Counted from the stretch's first letter, positions 33,029 to 47,253 are shown. The stretch is DNA of 64,000 nucleotides from Prosopocoilus inquinatus (GCA_036172665.1 CM069872.1:23874001-23938000), one strand, 5' to 3'. Notes: generated from the letters alone by a model not told the origin. Program-made: numbers and translations.

Positions 33029-35061
33029 TACCGGGTGTTTCAAATTGGGTGTGCACTGAAGGGATCTCCTAAACCGTAAGAGATACAAATTCGGTTAAAT
33101 GGAAGAAAAGTTGCACTAATCCATGTCTAAGTCGTATTCATTGACAGAATGATTTTTTTTATTATTTCTTCTTGAGACATTAATAAAAATGTAAAAAAAA
33201 ATCGATTTTCCTTTTCTCTCTATATCTCTTTTATTATACATAATTTTGAAATTCTGATTTAACTTTCTACAGGCACTTTTTGATTCTGCTTCGAATAGAG
33301 GTAGCAGAATTGAAGTCAAACGTTTCGTCTTTCCACGACCATCATCAGTTTCGATTTTTTAAATACAACGTATATCTTTTTATTATTTTGTTCGATAGCA
33401 TTTCTTCTCCTGATTGTAATAATATATCACACTTAATAGTTGACATTAATTTGAAGCTTAAATAATTTAGAGTTTATATGAAAATTCTATTTAATACATA
33501 ATTTAAAATTTTTGGTTCATTTTCTTATCTTCTTATTGTTCTATTCGATAGAATTTTTTTCTGGTGATTTCAGTGATGTATAATAAATACTTAATTCCTT
33601 TTTTTCAAGTAAAATTAAAATATTACCAACAAACTGATACAGTTTCGTAATGTTTTTCTCAATAAGTAAATTTATTCCTAACTACTTTTCTTAATTGTTA
33701 AGTATTTACAACTAACATTCAATTGTCGGCAGAGGAAAAACCAATAAATATTAACCAAATGATATTAGATGATTAACACAAACCAAATAAACCGCAGTAT
33801 AAACATTAAATTACAAGGACAAAATAAATAATTTGAATAAAGATTATAGAAGAAAAATATAAATTTGTGAAATAAATGAATTAAAGTAAATCCTCGAAAT
33901 GTCCTCCACTGTTTTCAGGACACATTTTCGTTCTTCAAACTATGTGTTGCCTAGCGTGTCGAATATGAATTCGCAAACATCTTCTGCAAGAACCTGATAT
34001 TCGCCTTCTAAGTTCTTCCTTATTATTTATCTTAATGCTAGTCACTGTTTCAATGTCCAAAATACAAAGCCTACTTTATCCTGTTTAAATTTTGTAGGGT
34101 GGTTCCGATATAACGTGCCAAACTTCAACTGATAATTCACCTCATCAAAACGAGTGACAAAATTTAGTACCATTTTTGGATTTAACTATGTTTAAAAAAA
34201 TTAAAGACAGTGAAGTGTTGAGAGCCACTGACTGCTAAAGAAATTTAAAAAGATACATTGCTACATAAAGCATCTTTCAAATTTATTACAAAAATATTCG
34301 TTTTTAGCTACCAATGTCTTTGTAGAAGGCACCATTCGGTAATATCTAAATATTTTTAGTATAATTAGTATTCAAATTTTCCTTTAACCCAACAGTGCGA
34401 TTAAAAATTAAAAACTAGGCTTTTTCATTCCTATACTAAAGCTGAGACACTAGTCTAGCAAGTTATACTAGAACCACCTGATATTTGTCGGTAAAAGTTC
34501 ATTTTTGTAAGTGCAGTGCATTATTAAAATGACGATACAGAAAACCTTTAAATAGTTTATTATAATTTACACTATAGCTAAGAAAATGAACTAAACATTT
34601 GAACTTATGTATTAAATAAAATTTTCATACAATAATCTTTATTATTTAACCTTCAGTTAATATCAACTATTAAGTGTGATATACCATTACAATCAGGAGA
34701 AAAAATGCTATCGAACAGTATAATGAAAAGATATACGTTTTATTTAAAAAATTGAAACTGATGATGGTCGTGGAAAGACGAAACGTTTGACTTCAATTCT
34801 GCCACCTCTATTCGAAGCAGAATCAAAAGTGTAATCAGAATTTCAAAGTTATGTTTAATAAAAGAAATACAGAGAGAAAAAGAAAATCGATTTTTTTTAC
34901 ATTTTTATTAATATCTCGAGAAGAAATAAGAAAAAAATCATTCTGTCAATGAACACGACTTAGACATGGATTAGTGCAACTTTTCTTCCATTTAACCGAA
35001 TTTGTATCTCTTACGGTTTAGGAGATCCCTTCAGTGCACACCCAATTTGAAACAGCCGGTA
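33029..35061 (-). mobile_element. 2-kb mariner-type TIR element, copy 2
   Basis: Ends TACCGGGTGTTTCAAATTGG and complement, TA flanks, and long inverted arms as in copy 1. The transposase relic is on the minus strand here (ends CPENSGGHFEDLL near 33890), opposite to copy 1. Both copies are followed on the right by the same flank, TATATAAAAATTAGTTTTAA, and are separated from each other by only about 30 bp, so they arose by duplication or by insertion next to each other followed by inversion of the interior between the arms. Confidence 0.75.
34750..34800 (+). ncRNA. Hammerhead-like motif in the TIR of element copy 2
   Basis: CUGAUGA (34758-34764), a short stem II GUC/GAC, and GAAACG (34780-34785) occur in order. 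AATTGAA before the core can pair with TTCAATT after it, giving a seven-pair stem I across a small internal loop. This is the best of the four arm copies. The presence of such a motif in a DNA-transposon arm is odd. Confidence 0.5.
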
Positions 35062-35202
35062 TATATAAAAATTAGTTTTAATTTAGTGCTAGTTAATTTT
35101 ACCTTTATTCCGAACAACTCGTATTTTAGTTTAAATTCATGTTACCTTTTCGTTTCTCTTGACGATTTGTTTCTCTTGACAACTTGTTTGTTTACTTTTT
35201 TT

Positions 35203-35244
35203 CACTCCTGACGAAGCTATAAAACTATAGCGAAACGTTGAGTG
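35203..35244 (+). ncRNA. Penelope hammerhead ribozyme in a HERC1 intron, sense strand
   Basis: CACTC (35203-35207) pairs with GAGTG (35240-35244); CUGACGA is at 35208-35214, stem II GCTATA/TATAGC, and GAAA at 35232-35235 followed by CGTT. All core bases are intact. It is in the same orientation as HERC1 and the predicted cut lies about 290 nt before the exon at 35530. Confidence 0.8.
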
Positions 35245-35529
35245 TGTTCTCATCATATTTGTGTCCGGTTCGAGATTAAAAAAAAAACTTTGTACTTAGG
35301 AATTTATTAACAAACGTAACACTAACACTAATTTATTTAATGCAGACTATAAACTAATTTATCTTCACCGTAAGCCGACTTACTGTCGTCAAAATTCAAC
35401 AGTTGAAACGTAGACTTACTGCTCTGCAATTTTAATATGAAACTTTTGACGACTAATATCAATGTTACGATTTAATTAATCTTGTTTTTTTATGTGTTTA
35501 GAATGAGAAATGAACCTTTTTTTTTTCAG

Positions 35530-35640
35530 GCACAAATTATATTTTATGTCAAGATTGTAGAAATAAATACAGTCGCAAAACTCCAGAGTTGAATAACCAT
35601 TTACAGAATCAGGCTCCTGATATAATTTTAGACGAGAACG
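35530..35640 (+). CDS. HERC1: HERC1-like exon (end of Cys/His patch)
   Basis: The exon is 111 nt, with acceptor TTTTTTCAG and donor GTACTT. It enters in phase 1 from the exon at 16467 and leaves in phase 1. It encodes TNYILCQDCRNKYSRK followed by an acidic stretch ending ILDEN. The second CxxC pair completes the Cys/His pattern started in the previous exon. A 55-bp intron follows. Confidence 0.8.
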
Positions 35641-35695
35641 GTACTTAAATCGCGTACGCGTTTCAAACGTACATTCTAATGTTTTTCTTCCGCAG

Positions 35696-37165
35696 ACACA
35701 ACCGAAGCAGACGCTCAAACTATTAAATTTTCCATGCCCGATTTCGATGATTTAGAAAAAGTAAAATCATATTTGGGCCTATCGGACGCGCAATTTGTCC
35801 CGGATACGGTTCCATTTAAAGATAATGATCCGCTGGGTACATCCGTAGTGCCAACTGTAATTCAAGAATCAGAAGCTAAGAGTGAATATCAAATGCGATA
35901 CCTTGGCAGTCAAGCTTCATTATTAATTCTAAGCCAAGATCGAATCTTAGGACTGCAACACTTGACGAAATCGATGCACATTTTAATATCGAGATCGATA
36001 GTTTTAAACGTCCTGTCGCTGTTGTCGGTTGGTACAAGTTCTGTTAATCTAGTGAAAAGTTTAGAAATGATTGGATTATCTGACATTCGAAAAGTAGTGC
36101 GCTTGATGACTCTCACGGCAATGAATCGCATTGAAATCAACAATATACTTAACCAAAATGAATTAGCAAGTTCTCCTTTGTCTCTCACAAAAAGTTTCTC
36201 ACAGATAGCCGGCCAAATTTCACCGGCCGTGACTTCTTGCCTGAATAACCTGAGCATTAGTATTGCAGCTTTAGCTCAAAATGATGTTGAATCATCGAAA
36301 ATGGTGGTAGACATGTGCACTAAGGACTTAATTATGGCAGCTGTACGTGTGTTTATACCGAAATGTGGTTTCGCAGTCACCCAAGCTTTGGTCAGTATAT
36401 TGTCAACCCACGGTGGTTGCTCGTTATTAGATTTACCCAAAGAAGAGGTGTCGTTAAACCCGACGAGTAACGTCTTAAGTAACAACGGCCCCTTGACGCT
36501 TATAAATGCTCTTTCCGCTTTTATCCTCTCCAATAAAGTCACTCATGAAAACCGTCAGTGGGCTGCTCAACAACTTTTTAAGTGCGTTGCCACCAAAATA
36601 CAGACATTCTCTGGTCCAAACACGGAGCAAGTGAATTACGCAGATTTATCAAACACTCTCCCACAGAAAAAGATAATTTCACTTGAAGCACACGATAACC
36701 GAGTAACCATATTAGCCTGGAACGAAAAAGATAATCTGCTTGCATCTTGTGGTTACGATGGCACTGTCCGAATTTGGTCTTTCGATAGTAAACGCCAACC
36801 TTATCTGGAACACACTCTGGTGTTTCACATCTCAATAGACGTGTACGGCTCCGAATTGCAAGATAAACTCATAGGTCATTTGAAATGGTCACCTACTGGC
36901 GAATACATAGCCGCCGCCATGGAAAACGTTGTAAATATATGGCCTCTTCCTAATTGCAGTGAAGAAAAAGAAGGGTACAAGGACTGGTTTATCGACGATC
37001 AACATGATTTCATTACGTGCATGACTTGGCCTAAATCTAAGGCTGAAAATCCTAATTTGAAAGAGTATCTTCTCGTCGGAAAAATCGATGGAACTGTGTC
37101 TTTAATATCCTTGTACAAAGGCATCAAAGAAGTCGATACTTTAGCAAACTTTTCCGTTCAGCATA
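35696..37165 (+). CDS. HERC1: HERC1-like exon with pre-WD40 helical region and first WD40 repeats
   Basis: The 1470-nt exon enters in phase 1 and leaves in phase 1 at CAT A with donor GTAAGT. The first two thirds encode a helical region (DLEKVKSYLGL, ISLEAHDNRVTILAWNE at the transition). WD40 blades follow: LLASCGYDGTVRIWSF and HLKWSPTGEYIAAAMENV, ending in DGTVSLISLYKG. In HERC1 proteins the WD40 domain precedes the second RCC1-like domain, which matches this order. The next intron, 7.1 kb, contains a LINE. Confidence 0.95.
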
Positions 37166-37639
37166 GTAAGTATTTATTTAATAGTATTATCTTAATTCTA
37201 CGCCTTTCTACGATTGTTTTGGAGCTGAGTTTCTGTATACCGGGTTAGTCACATTTCTCCATTTCTCCAATAACTTTTTTGTTAATAGAGATAGGGCAAA
37301 AAACTGTAAGGAAAATTGCCAGACATGTCAAGGTGTGTCCCGGGATTGAGTTCGCGATTCGTATAATGGACCAAAATTTTTTTAATTCAGATTTCATATT
37401 TTGTAATTCAGGTCGGCTTGGTGCGTCATGAATTTCTACCAAATTTGACCTCTAAAGTCGTCAAGATGACGGTAGCAAACTACTTTTTGCTCTGATTATA
37501 ACGATGCATTAAAAAGAAAAACAATTGAACATCTCCTTTCCGAAATAAAGAGAAAAGAACACTTTTTTTTAATGGAACACGCAGTAAATCTGCAATAAAG
37601 ATGCTAAATAACAAAGGCCCTAAGTTACTTTTCCATTAA

Positions 37640-38070
37640 ACCAATCATTGCTGGTATACCACAAGGTAATAACAGGTGTGACACACCAGCAATAACAGCT
37701 TTAATGGAATTTCGTTAATTCTGTTTGTCATGTACAAGGTAAACCATTGCAACACAGTCCCCGTTATTCCATAAAATTGTAACTTACTCAGCAGAGTTTC
37801 TGGCTTGACCGAATCGAAAGCCTTTGATATGTCAAGTAGAATTAAGATGGAAGCTCCTGTGTCATCTTAATTCACGAATGCGTTCGCAGTACTATGACAT
37901 TTTCTAAAACCAGGTTGGATCTCGGATAAAACCCTGTTGGTTAGCACATAATCATTCAATTGCCGATGCACAACTGCTTCTGCAATTTTTGTAGGAATAC
38001 ACAGCAAATTTATGAATCAAAGATCCGAAAATTGCTCAAATCGATTCTTCTTGGGCACAGACACTACCAT
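37640..38070 (-). pseudogene. LINE reverse-transcriptase fragment
   Basis: On the minus strand, broken frames carry LSEIQPGFRKCHSTANAFV and then LDISKAFDSVKPETLLSKL, the fingers and first catalytic region of non-LTR reverse transcriptases. Both ends are missing and frames are disrupted. It differs from the LINE that follows, so it belongs to another family. Confidence 0.75.
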
Positions 38071-38808
38071 ACGATGTGTCCACTTTAATCACCCACGGTA
38101 GGAAATTCAATGCATTTTTTTAAATTGTAAATTCCTGCTTTCCTATCAAATTTATGAAAAAGCAGTAAACAACACAACACGTAGATTTATGTTATGCATT
38201 AGTTAACAGCCTTATTCAGGTGAATTGTCAAGATATAGAGATGCTAATATTAAATTATGTGTACTACTTTTTCCTAATGAAAAACTGTCAAACTGTCAAC
38301 TATCTCCCCTGCATGTTTTACAAATTTTATCAATAATTGATACAATACAATACTTAATAGTTAGTAGTTCATTTTTTGTTGTAAAATATTTTTGTGGTAT
38401 GCAAAGTTTAAATCTCTGTTTGGTAAGTGATATTCTATGATGTCGATATAATAAACGGATATCTTATGCTGCAGCTGCACTAAAACATATATTTTTGCAT
38501 TTCAATATTAAATTAAATTACCCGCTCCGTCGATTACTTTTGAGTGAGGTCGCAATAGCGCTAGTTGCTTAAGAACAAAAATTAATACCGTAAGTTGCCT
38601 ATCTACCAAACCTCCCTAATCTATGCTGCTTGATCTAAACAGTGGAATTGAAAAATGTCTGTCATTTTCACGCAATGGCGCGTTCGGAGTAGTCACGATT
38701 TGTGTAGATCTCTAATTTATTTATATCACGTTATAGTTATCGGTGAATTTACTTTATAATTTGACTTTTGTTATTATCAGTGCTTTGTATTCCATATTAT
38801 AAATAATA

Positions 38809-39507
38809 ATGGTCCTAACCAAAAGTCAACGGGAAGAATATATCGATTTAATCAAGGAAGTTTTAAACACCGTGAAAATTAACGATCCAGGAGATAATGT
38901 GGCGAGCGATGTCCGTCACAGTGCCGATTTAAAAACTGGAATAGATAATATCAACAAAAAACTGGATCTGATTGTAAATAAACTTGAAAATGAAAGTTCT
39001 AAATTGGAGAATGAAAATGCAGCACTTCATTTGAAAATCGACCAGATTGAACAATATTCAAGGCGCAGTTGTTTAAGGCCCTATGGGGTACGCGAAGAAG
39101 CCAATGAAAATATAGAAAATAAATTTCTGGATATTTTAAATTCCAAAATGCAACTCAAGATACGCAGCCATGACATTGATGTTTGTCATAGAGTCGGGAA
39201 GGCGACTTCTGGTAACAAAAAAAGTCGTGGAGTTATCATTAAATTTACAACGCATGCCATTAGCCGCAATGTCTTCACTGGTAAAAAAATGCTTAAAGGT
39301 TCGCAATACACTATCAAAGAAGATCTAACTAAATTTAGGGTGGATTTGCTGCGTAAATCTGCGGATATCGTTGGTTTTAGAAATGCATGGTCTTTCCGAG
39401 GCAACATTTTCGTTAAAATTGGTAAGAAGACCGTTCAAATTAAGAATGTCACCGATATTGATTTATTGAGTCAACAGGGAGCTTCACGCAATAATTACTC
39501 TGTTTAA
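38809..39507 (+). CDS. LINE ORF1 protein
   Basis: 232 residues, intact. Residues 40-85 form a coiled coil rich in E, N and K, ending LKIDQIEQYSRRSCLRPYGV. An RRM-like or L1 ORF1-like domain follows (DIDVCHRVGKA, RGVIIKFTTHA, GSQYTIKEDLT). This arrangement binds RNA and forms the retrotransposition particle in non-LTR elements. The spacing to ORF2 is about 200 bp. Confidence 0.8.
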   Translation: MVLTKSQREEYIDLIKEVLNTVKINDPGDNVASDVRHSADLKTGIDNINKKLDLIVNKLENESSKLENENAALHLKIDQIEQYSRRSCLRPYGVREEANENIENKFLDILNSKMQLKIRSHDIDVCHRVGKATSGNKKSRGVIIKFTTHAISRNVFTGKKMLKGSQYTIKEDLTKFRVDLLRKSADIVGFRNAWSFRGNIFVKIGKKTVQIKNVTDIDLLSQQGASRNNYSV

Positions 39508-40003
39508 TTAACTACTTTTGTACTAATAATTTTGAAGTTTCAAGAGAAATAGTTTTTTTTTTTTTAATTTTGTATAAGTAACCATCTTTTCTCAAATTAT
39601 CAGTTTTGTTTGATTTATCAGATTTTTCTACGTGAATGCGAATTCTAATTATATTAATTTTTTGAAATTTTTGTTGTCCCATTACATTTATTTTATTTTA
39701 TATTTAAGATTTAAATGAGTGATGAACACATCAAACTTGCGCATCTCAATGTGCGTTCGCTATCAAATAGTGTACAGATTGTTAAAGAAATCATTGAATC
39801 AAATGATTCTGATGCACTATTCTTAACTGAAACATGGCTTACTAGTGTTACCAGTACTGCTTCAATATCAATTTCAGGTTTTAATTTTTATAGATTTGAT
39901 CGTTTGGGTAATGGTGAGGAGCCTATATTAGGAAATCATTAACTGCCATTGTCATTAAATCAGAAGTTACTGAATTTATTGAACACTTATGGATAAAATT
40001 GAT

Positions 40004-40235
40004 AAATAGTGAGAAAACCCCTCGACCACATTAATTCACTGAAAGCGAATACGTATTTCGGTAACGAAGTTACCATCTTCAGCGCTAAACTGATATTGAA
40101 TATCAGTTTAGCGCTGAAGATGGTAACTTCGTTACCGAAATACGTATTCGCTTTCAGTGAATTAATGTGGTCGAGGGGTTTTCTCACTATTTATTTGGAT
40201 TACAGCCACAGGTTTTGTGTTGCTTTGTGATTATA
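40004..40235. mobile_element. Palindromic hammerhead mini-element inside the LINE
   Basis: Positions 40004-40192 form a near-perfect palindrome centred at about 40098. A 43-bp single-copy tail follows to 40235. The perfect 12-bp direct repeat GATAAAATTGAT flanks it (39992-40003 and 40236-40247). Both arms hold the same hammerhead core, CUGAAGA, stem II GGTAAC/GTTACC and GAAA. The sequence is unrelated to the other Penelope tails here, so it represents a second hammerhead family. Confidence 0.85.
40111..40151 (+). ncRNA. Hammerhead ribozyme of the palindromic element
   Basis: CUGAAGA is at 40114-40120, stem II GGTAAC/GTTACC (40122-40136) and GAAA (40137-40140). Stem III is the palindrome AUACGUAU (40140-40147), the predicted cut follows T40148, and stem I is GCG (40111-40113) with CGC (40149-40151). 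The mirror copy has its core at 40076-40082 on the minus strand. The short stem I core and palindromic stem III suggest that it acts as a dimer. Confidence 0.75.
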
Positions 40236-40716
40236 GATAAAATTGATATTTAACTCTGTTAATCTCTTGGTTGGGGTTGTTTACAGGCCACTTCAATATA
40301 ACTTTTCCCATTTTTTTCCATATTTTGAGGATACATTGTTGTCACTATTTATATCTTACGATTGCTTTTATATTTGTGGTGATTTCAACATTAACTTGAT
40401 TCCCTGTGACACTCAGTCAGTGCGGTTTCTTGAAAATTATCGTCATTTAACTTGAAGCAAATAATTACTGAACCAACTCGTATTGCAAATAATTCTGCTA
40501 CATTAATAGATCACATTATAATTAATAATGACTTGCTTATAGCTGACTCGGGAGTACTGCATGACTATGATATATCCGATCATGGTTTAGTTTGGTGCTC
40601 CATGATTCTTGCTAAGCCTCCAAAACCAGCTATTGTACCTTTCACATTCGGTGATTTTAAAAGTATCAATCTCGATCAGTTTAATTATGACTTGGAATTA
40701 ATTCCTTGGGCTAATA

Positions 40717-41730
40717 TACCGGGTGGAAAGTTTCAAACTCGAACATAGCAAACTGGTATTGAAAACTATGTTTCTGTGAATTGCTGTTCGTCATTTGAAG
40801 ACACAAAAATGGCAATGGTATTAAAGAAAAGAAAATTATGGACAATATTATCGCGTTCAAATTATTCCTAAATATTAATACTTTCTGAATATAAATTAAA
40901 TTTTCAAACTTTAAATGAAAAATTTAGTCGCCTGTGTCAGATTTGAAACTTTCAGTTCTTTCTATTAATGGAAAATAATTTATACGTCATGCATCAGTCA
41001 GAAAGTATTATGAATTATTGTACAGAGCAAATAATAGGTAGGTACTTTTGTTGTTTAAGTTGTAACAATTATTTCTTTATTAGAATGATAATTGTGTCAT
41101 TGCATACAAAAATACTGTCGTTTCCGACTATGGTTTCTGATATTATCAATAAACTTGATAGAATGCCATGGGCAATCCATATCGACATAACTCGATACTA
41201 AATTAGTTATAAATTCAATTGTACTAAGAATTAAAGTTTCGCTCTGTTCAAGAATAAGTAACACATAACTGTAAAGATTAAAAATAAAAACCACATTAAT
41301 TCCACAAATTCAATTCTCATCAACATTGTTTTGAAATTAACAAGAAAAGTAGGAAAGTATTTTGTGAAGCAATGTAGGTGCAAATAAATAAATCCTAACA
41401 GTTTTTCATCGTGAGTGTGCTACACAGATGAACGGAATTTTATTTTGAATAAAAAGCCTATTGTATAAAATTCTGATTATTAAATTGCAAACTTCAAATC
41501 TGACATACTAAGACGACTACATTTTTCATTTGAAATTTAAAAATTTAATTTCTATTTCAAAAGTGTTAACACAATAGGAATTATTTTAAGATGATAGTAT
41601 TGGCCTTAATTTTGTCTTTCATTTAATACCATTACCGTTTTTGTATCTTTAAATGGCGAGCAGTAATCTACATTAACGTAGTTCTCAATGCAAGGTTGCT
41701 ATGTTCGGGTTTGAAACTTTCCACCCGGTA
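40717..41730. mobile_element. 1-kb MITE inside the LINE
   Basis: Ends TACCGGGTGGAAAGTTTCAA and complement, with TA flanks, and inverted similarity continues inward. The terminal TACCGGGTG is shared with the 2-kb TIR elements at 27023 and 33029, so all three may use the same transposase. It contains short frames without recognisable domains. Confidence 0.85.
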
Positions 41731-41742
41731 TATGATCTGGAT

Positions 41743-43725
41743 AATATAGAAGACAAAGTTCATTTTTTAAAACAAATTTAATAGCGTTATTTGAGGTGCA
41801 TATTCCATTGAAAACAGCAAGATTGCCCCACAAGCATAAACCGTGGATTACTGACAATATTAAATATATGATGGGACTTAGAGATGAGGCTCTTAAGCGG
41901 TTTAAGCATACTAAATCACAAGAACATTGGTCTTATTATAAGTCTCTAAGAAATTTCGTTACGCTGGCAGTTAAAACTGAAAAGAAAGTTATCCTTGAAA
42001 ATAGTTTTCAAAACTCTAAACCAAAACATTTTTGGAAAAAACTGAAAAAATTTGGTATTCAAGCTAACAAGGAATTTCTTCTCCCAGAGAATCTTTGTGA
42101 TCCTGACAACATTAATGTGCATTTGTTAGAAGCTGTTAATAATACGAATCAAGATTTTCCTGATACTGTTAATTTTTATTTAAACCAACCTGATGCAGTA
42201 AATTTTCAGTTTGAATTTTCTCCCGTTACTGAAGATACAGTCGCCAAACTTACTAGTAAAGCTTTTGGAGCAGACGATCTTAATTTAGAATTAATTTATT
42301 TTTGCTTCCTGTTTTCACACATATTATTAACTTCTGTATTATTAAAAGTGTGTTTCCTTCCAAATGGAATGAGGCACGAGTTTTGCCTTTACCTAAAAAT
42401 AATAACCCAAAGGAGTCCAAGGATTTACGTCCTATTAGTATACTGCCTGTTCTGTCTAAAGTTTTAGAGAAGATTATTGATCGTCAACTCAGAAATTATC
42501 TGCAGCAACACAATGTCTTACCTGAATTTCAGTCAGGTTTTCGACCTGGTTTCAGTTGTGCCAATGTATTAAGCAATGTTATTGATGATATACTCAATGA
42601 TGTGGATAATGATAAGATGGTTTTGCTAATTCTACTTGATTACACCAAAGCCTTTGATCTTATTAATCATAAAATTTTGTTGGGAATATTGAAATTTATA
42701 GGCCTTGGACCATCTGCTTTAGACTTTTTTAAAGATTATTTGAAGGACAGAACTCAAAAAGTATTTTATAAAGGAAAATTATCAAATTCTTTGCATGTAC
42801 GGTGCGGTGTATCGCAGGGGTCCATACTTGGTCCACTATTATACACTGTATACACTTGTAGACTTATGAAAATCCTCAGTTTTTGTAAATATCACATGTA
42901 CGCAGACGATACGCAACTTTAATATTCTTTCGATTCAAACGTAGTAGATATCGCCTGCAACAGGATTAATTTCGATTTATGCAGTTTGGTTAAAGTTTCC
43001 AATGCACATGGTCTGAGACTAAATGCTACTAAAACTAATGTTTTACTGTTTGGCAAAAAAAAAACCGTATTGCACTGGCCGACTGTATTGATATCTATTT
43101 AAATGATGCTTTGTTGCCTTTGTCTAACTGCTGCAGAAATTTAGGTTTACTCATCGATACTGATTTTAAATTTACATCTCATGTAAATAAACTTATTCAA
43201 AAAGCATATGCCAGTTTAAAATTAATTTACATTAATAGACACTTACTTTCAAGCTCTACCAAACGTCTTTTATGTGAAACGCTGGTTCTTTCGCATTTTA
43301 ATTTTTGTGACACTGTATATGGTCCATGTCTTGATTACGTAACTACAGCGAGAATCCAGAAGGTGCAGAATAGTTGCATGCGACTCATATGCAGCATAAA
43401 ACGAAGGCAGCACATATCACATAAATTACTTGAACTCAAATGGTTAAACATGAAAGATCGGAGACGACTACATTGTATTCAGTTTTTTCATAAAATATTA
43501 ATATACAAGTGTCTATCCTATCTCTATAACAAAATTCGATTTAGAACAGATATTCACAATATCAACGTGAGAAATAGGGGCTCATTTACAATACCTCACC
43601 ATAAATCTGAATTTTTCGAAATTGCTAATGTCATTAACAATTTACCTCGGGGATGTTTGGATTTCACCATATCTGAGCTTTATACTAAAATTAAACGTAT
43701 GCTGTTTTGTGGAGAGCACTGGTAA
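41743..43725 (+). pseudogene. LINE ORF2, reverse-transcriptase part, with frame breaks
   Basis: The pre-RT linker spans 41796-42300. The RT domain (42302-42922) has LRPISILPVLSKVLEK, FQSGFRPGFS, LLDYTKAFDLINHKIL, GVSQGSILGPLLY and MYADDTQL, so the catalytic aspartates are all present. Frame changes near 42300 and 42922 and around a run of A near 43060 split it from the C-terminal region, which ends at 43725. It is a fairly young copy that is probably dead. Confidence 0.85.
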
Positions 43726-44117
43726 TACTGGTAGTCACTAATACTTTAAACAATTTCCTGTTCACTTGCTTTCATTTGATGTGTTTTCACTATACTTGAT
43801 TCATTTTGTCTTGTACTGCTTGGTAATGTTCAAAATTACTCACTTAGCGCGCCAGGTATAAGTTATTAATTTGCAAAATCTTTGCGGGTATAAGGGGAAG
43901 ATCAGGGATCTAACATTTTAAATCACCTGACCTTATACCTATTAAGCCTATCATTCATTTTATATTTACTCACTTGTTTTTGTTTTGTATATGTTCTATT
44001 TTGGGCTTAATAAAATTATTATTATTATTATTATTTTGAAAGCCTGTGCTTTATAAAAACGTACTAAAGATAGTCTTAGTTAATGCATAACACAAAGCTA
44101 CGTATTATGCCATTTAA

Positions 44118-46934
<2,817 letters not shown>

Positions 46935-46953
46935 TAAAATTATTGTGTTCCAG

Positions 46954-47253
46954 GAAGGAAATCAAAACCTATTTTTATCCAGATTGCCAAGCAAGTGGTT
47001 GAAATGCGTCCTCATGAACTGTGTCTACCTTCTAGGGCTTGGAAAGTGAAATTAGTAGGAGAAGGAGCTGACGACGCAGGAGGCGTTTTTGATGATACCA
47101 TTACAGAAATGTGTCAGGAGATCATTTCCGGTACTGTTCCGCTTCTTATTCCTACTCCTAATGCCGTTAATGACGAGGGATTTAACAGAGACAGATACTT
47201 ATTCAATCCGCAAATGAGTAGTCCACAGCAGATTCTTTGGTTTAAATTCTTAG
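46954..47253 (+). CDS. HERC1: HERC1-like exon, HECT domain start
   Basis: The exon is 300 nt, phase 1 to phase 1, behind a 54-bp intron with acceptor TTCCAG. It encodes GRKSKPIFIQIAKQVVEMRP followed by VGEGADDAGGVFDDTITEMC, the start of the HECT N-lobe, and ends in SSPQQILWFKFL. Confidence 0.95.

Larger units (their letters stand above)
25600..35300 (+). mobile_element. Penelope-like element, split by later insertions
   Basis: Pieces of one plus-strand Penelope copy lie at about 25600-25786, 26722-27022, 32998-33028 and 35062-35300. They carry the end of the RT linker region, part of the GIY-YIG endonuclease, and the 3' tail with hammerhead (35203-35244). Interruptions are a MITE (25787-26721) and two 2-kb TIR elements (27023-32997 and 33029-35061). 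The coding part also lacks about 150 bp present in other copies. The tail ends 230 bp upstream of a HERC1 exon. Confidence 0.75.
39715..40716 (+). pseudogene. LINE ORF2, endonuclease domain, broken
   Basis: Motifs of the AP-like endonuclease are LAHLNVRSL, LFLTETWL, VYRPLQYNF, GDFNINL and DHGLVW. A frame change near 39915 and the palindrome at 40004-40235 break the domain, and a small frame change occurs near 40452. In an intact LINE this domain nicks the target DNA. Confidence 0.8.
38700..44036 (+). mobile_element. Two-ORF LINE (CR1/L2-like) with two secondary insertions
   Basis: ORF1 (38809-39507) is followed by ORF2 (39715 to 43725), which encodes an AP endonuclease and reverse transcriptase with only a few frame breaks. 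The 3' end is a short ATT microsatellite (44014-44034), a tail type seen in CR1 and L2 groups. A palindrome (40004-40235) and a MITE (40717-41730) interrupt ORF2. The 5' boundary is estimated. The clade is inferred from the YADDTQL box and tail. Confidence 0.85.

Noticed and set aside
37166..37248. Extension of the HERC1 exon beyond 37165
   Set aside because: GTAAGT at 37166 and a phase match to 44305 show a splice site; the extra residues are hydrophobic and unlike WD40.
40968..41201. Small protein genes inside the MITE at 40717-41730
   Set aside because: Frames are short, have no domains and overlap the inverted-repeat structure.
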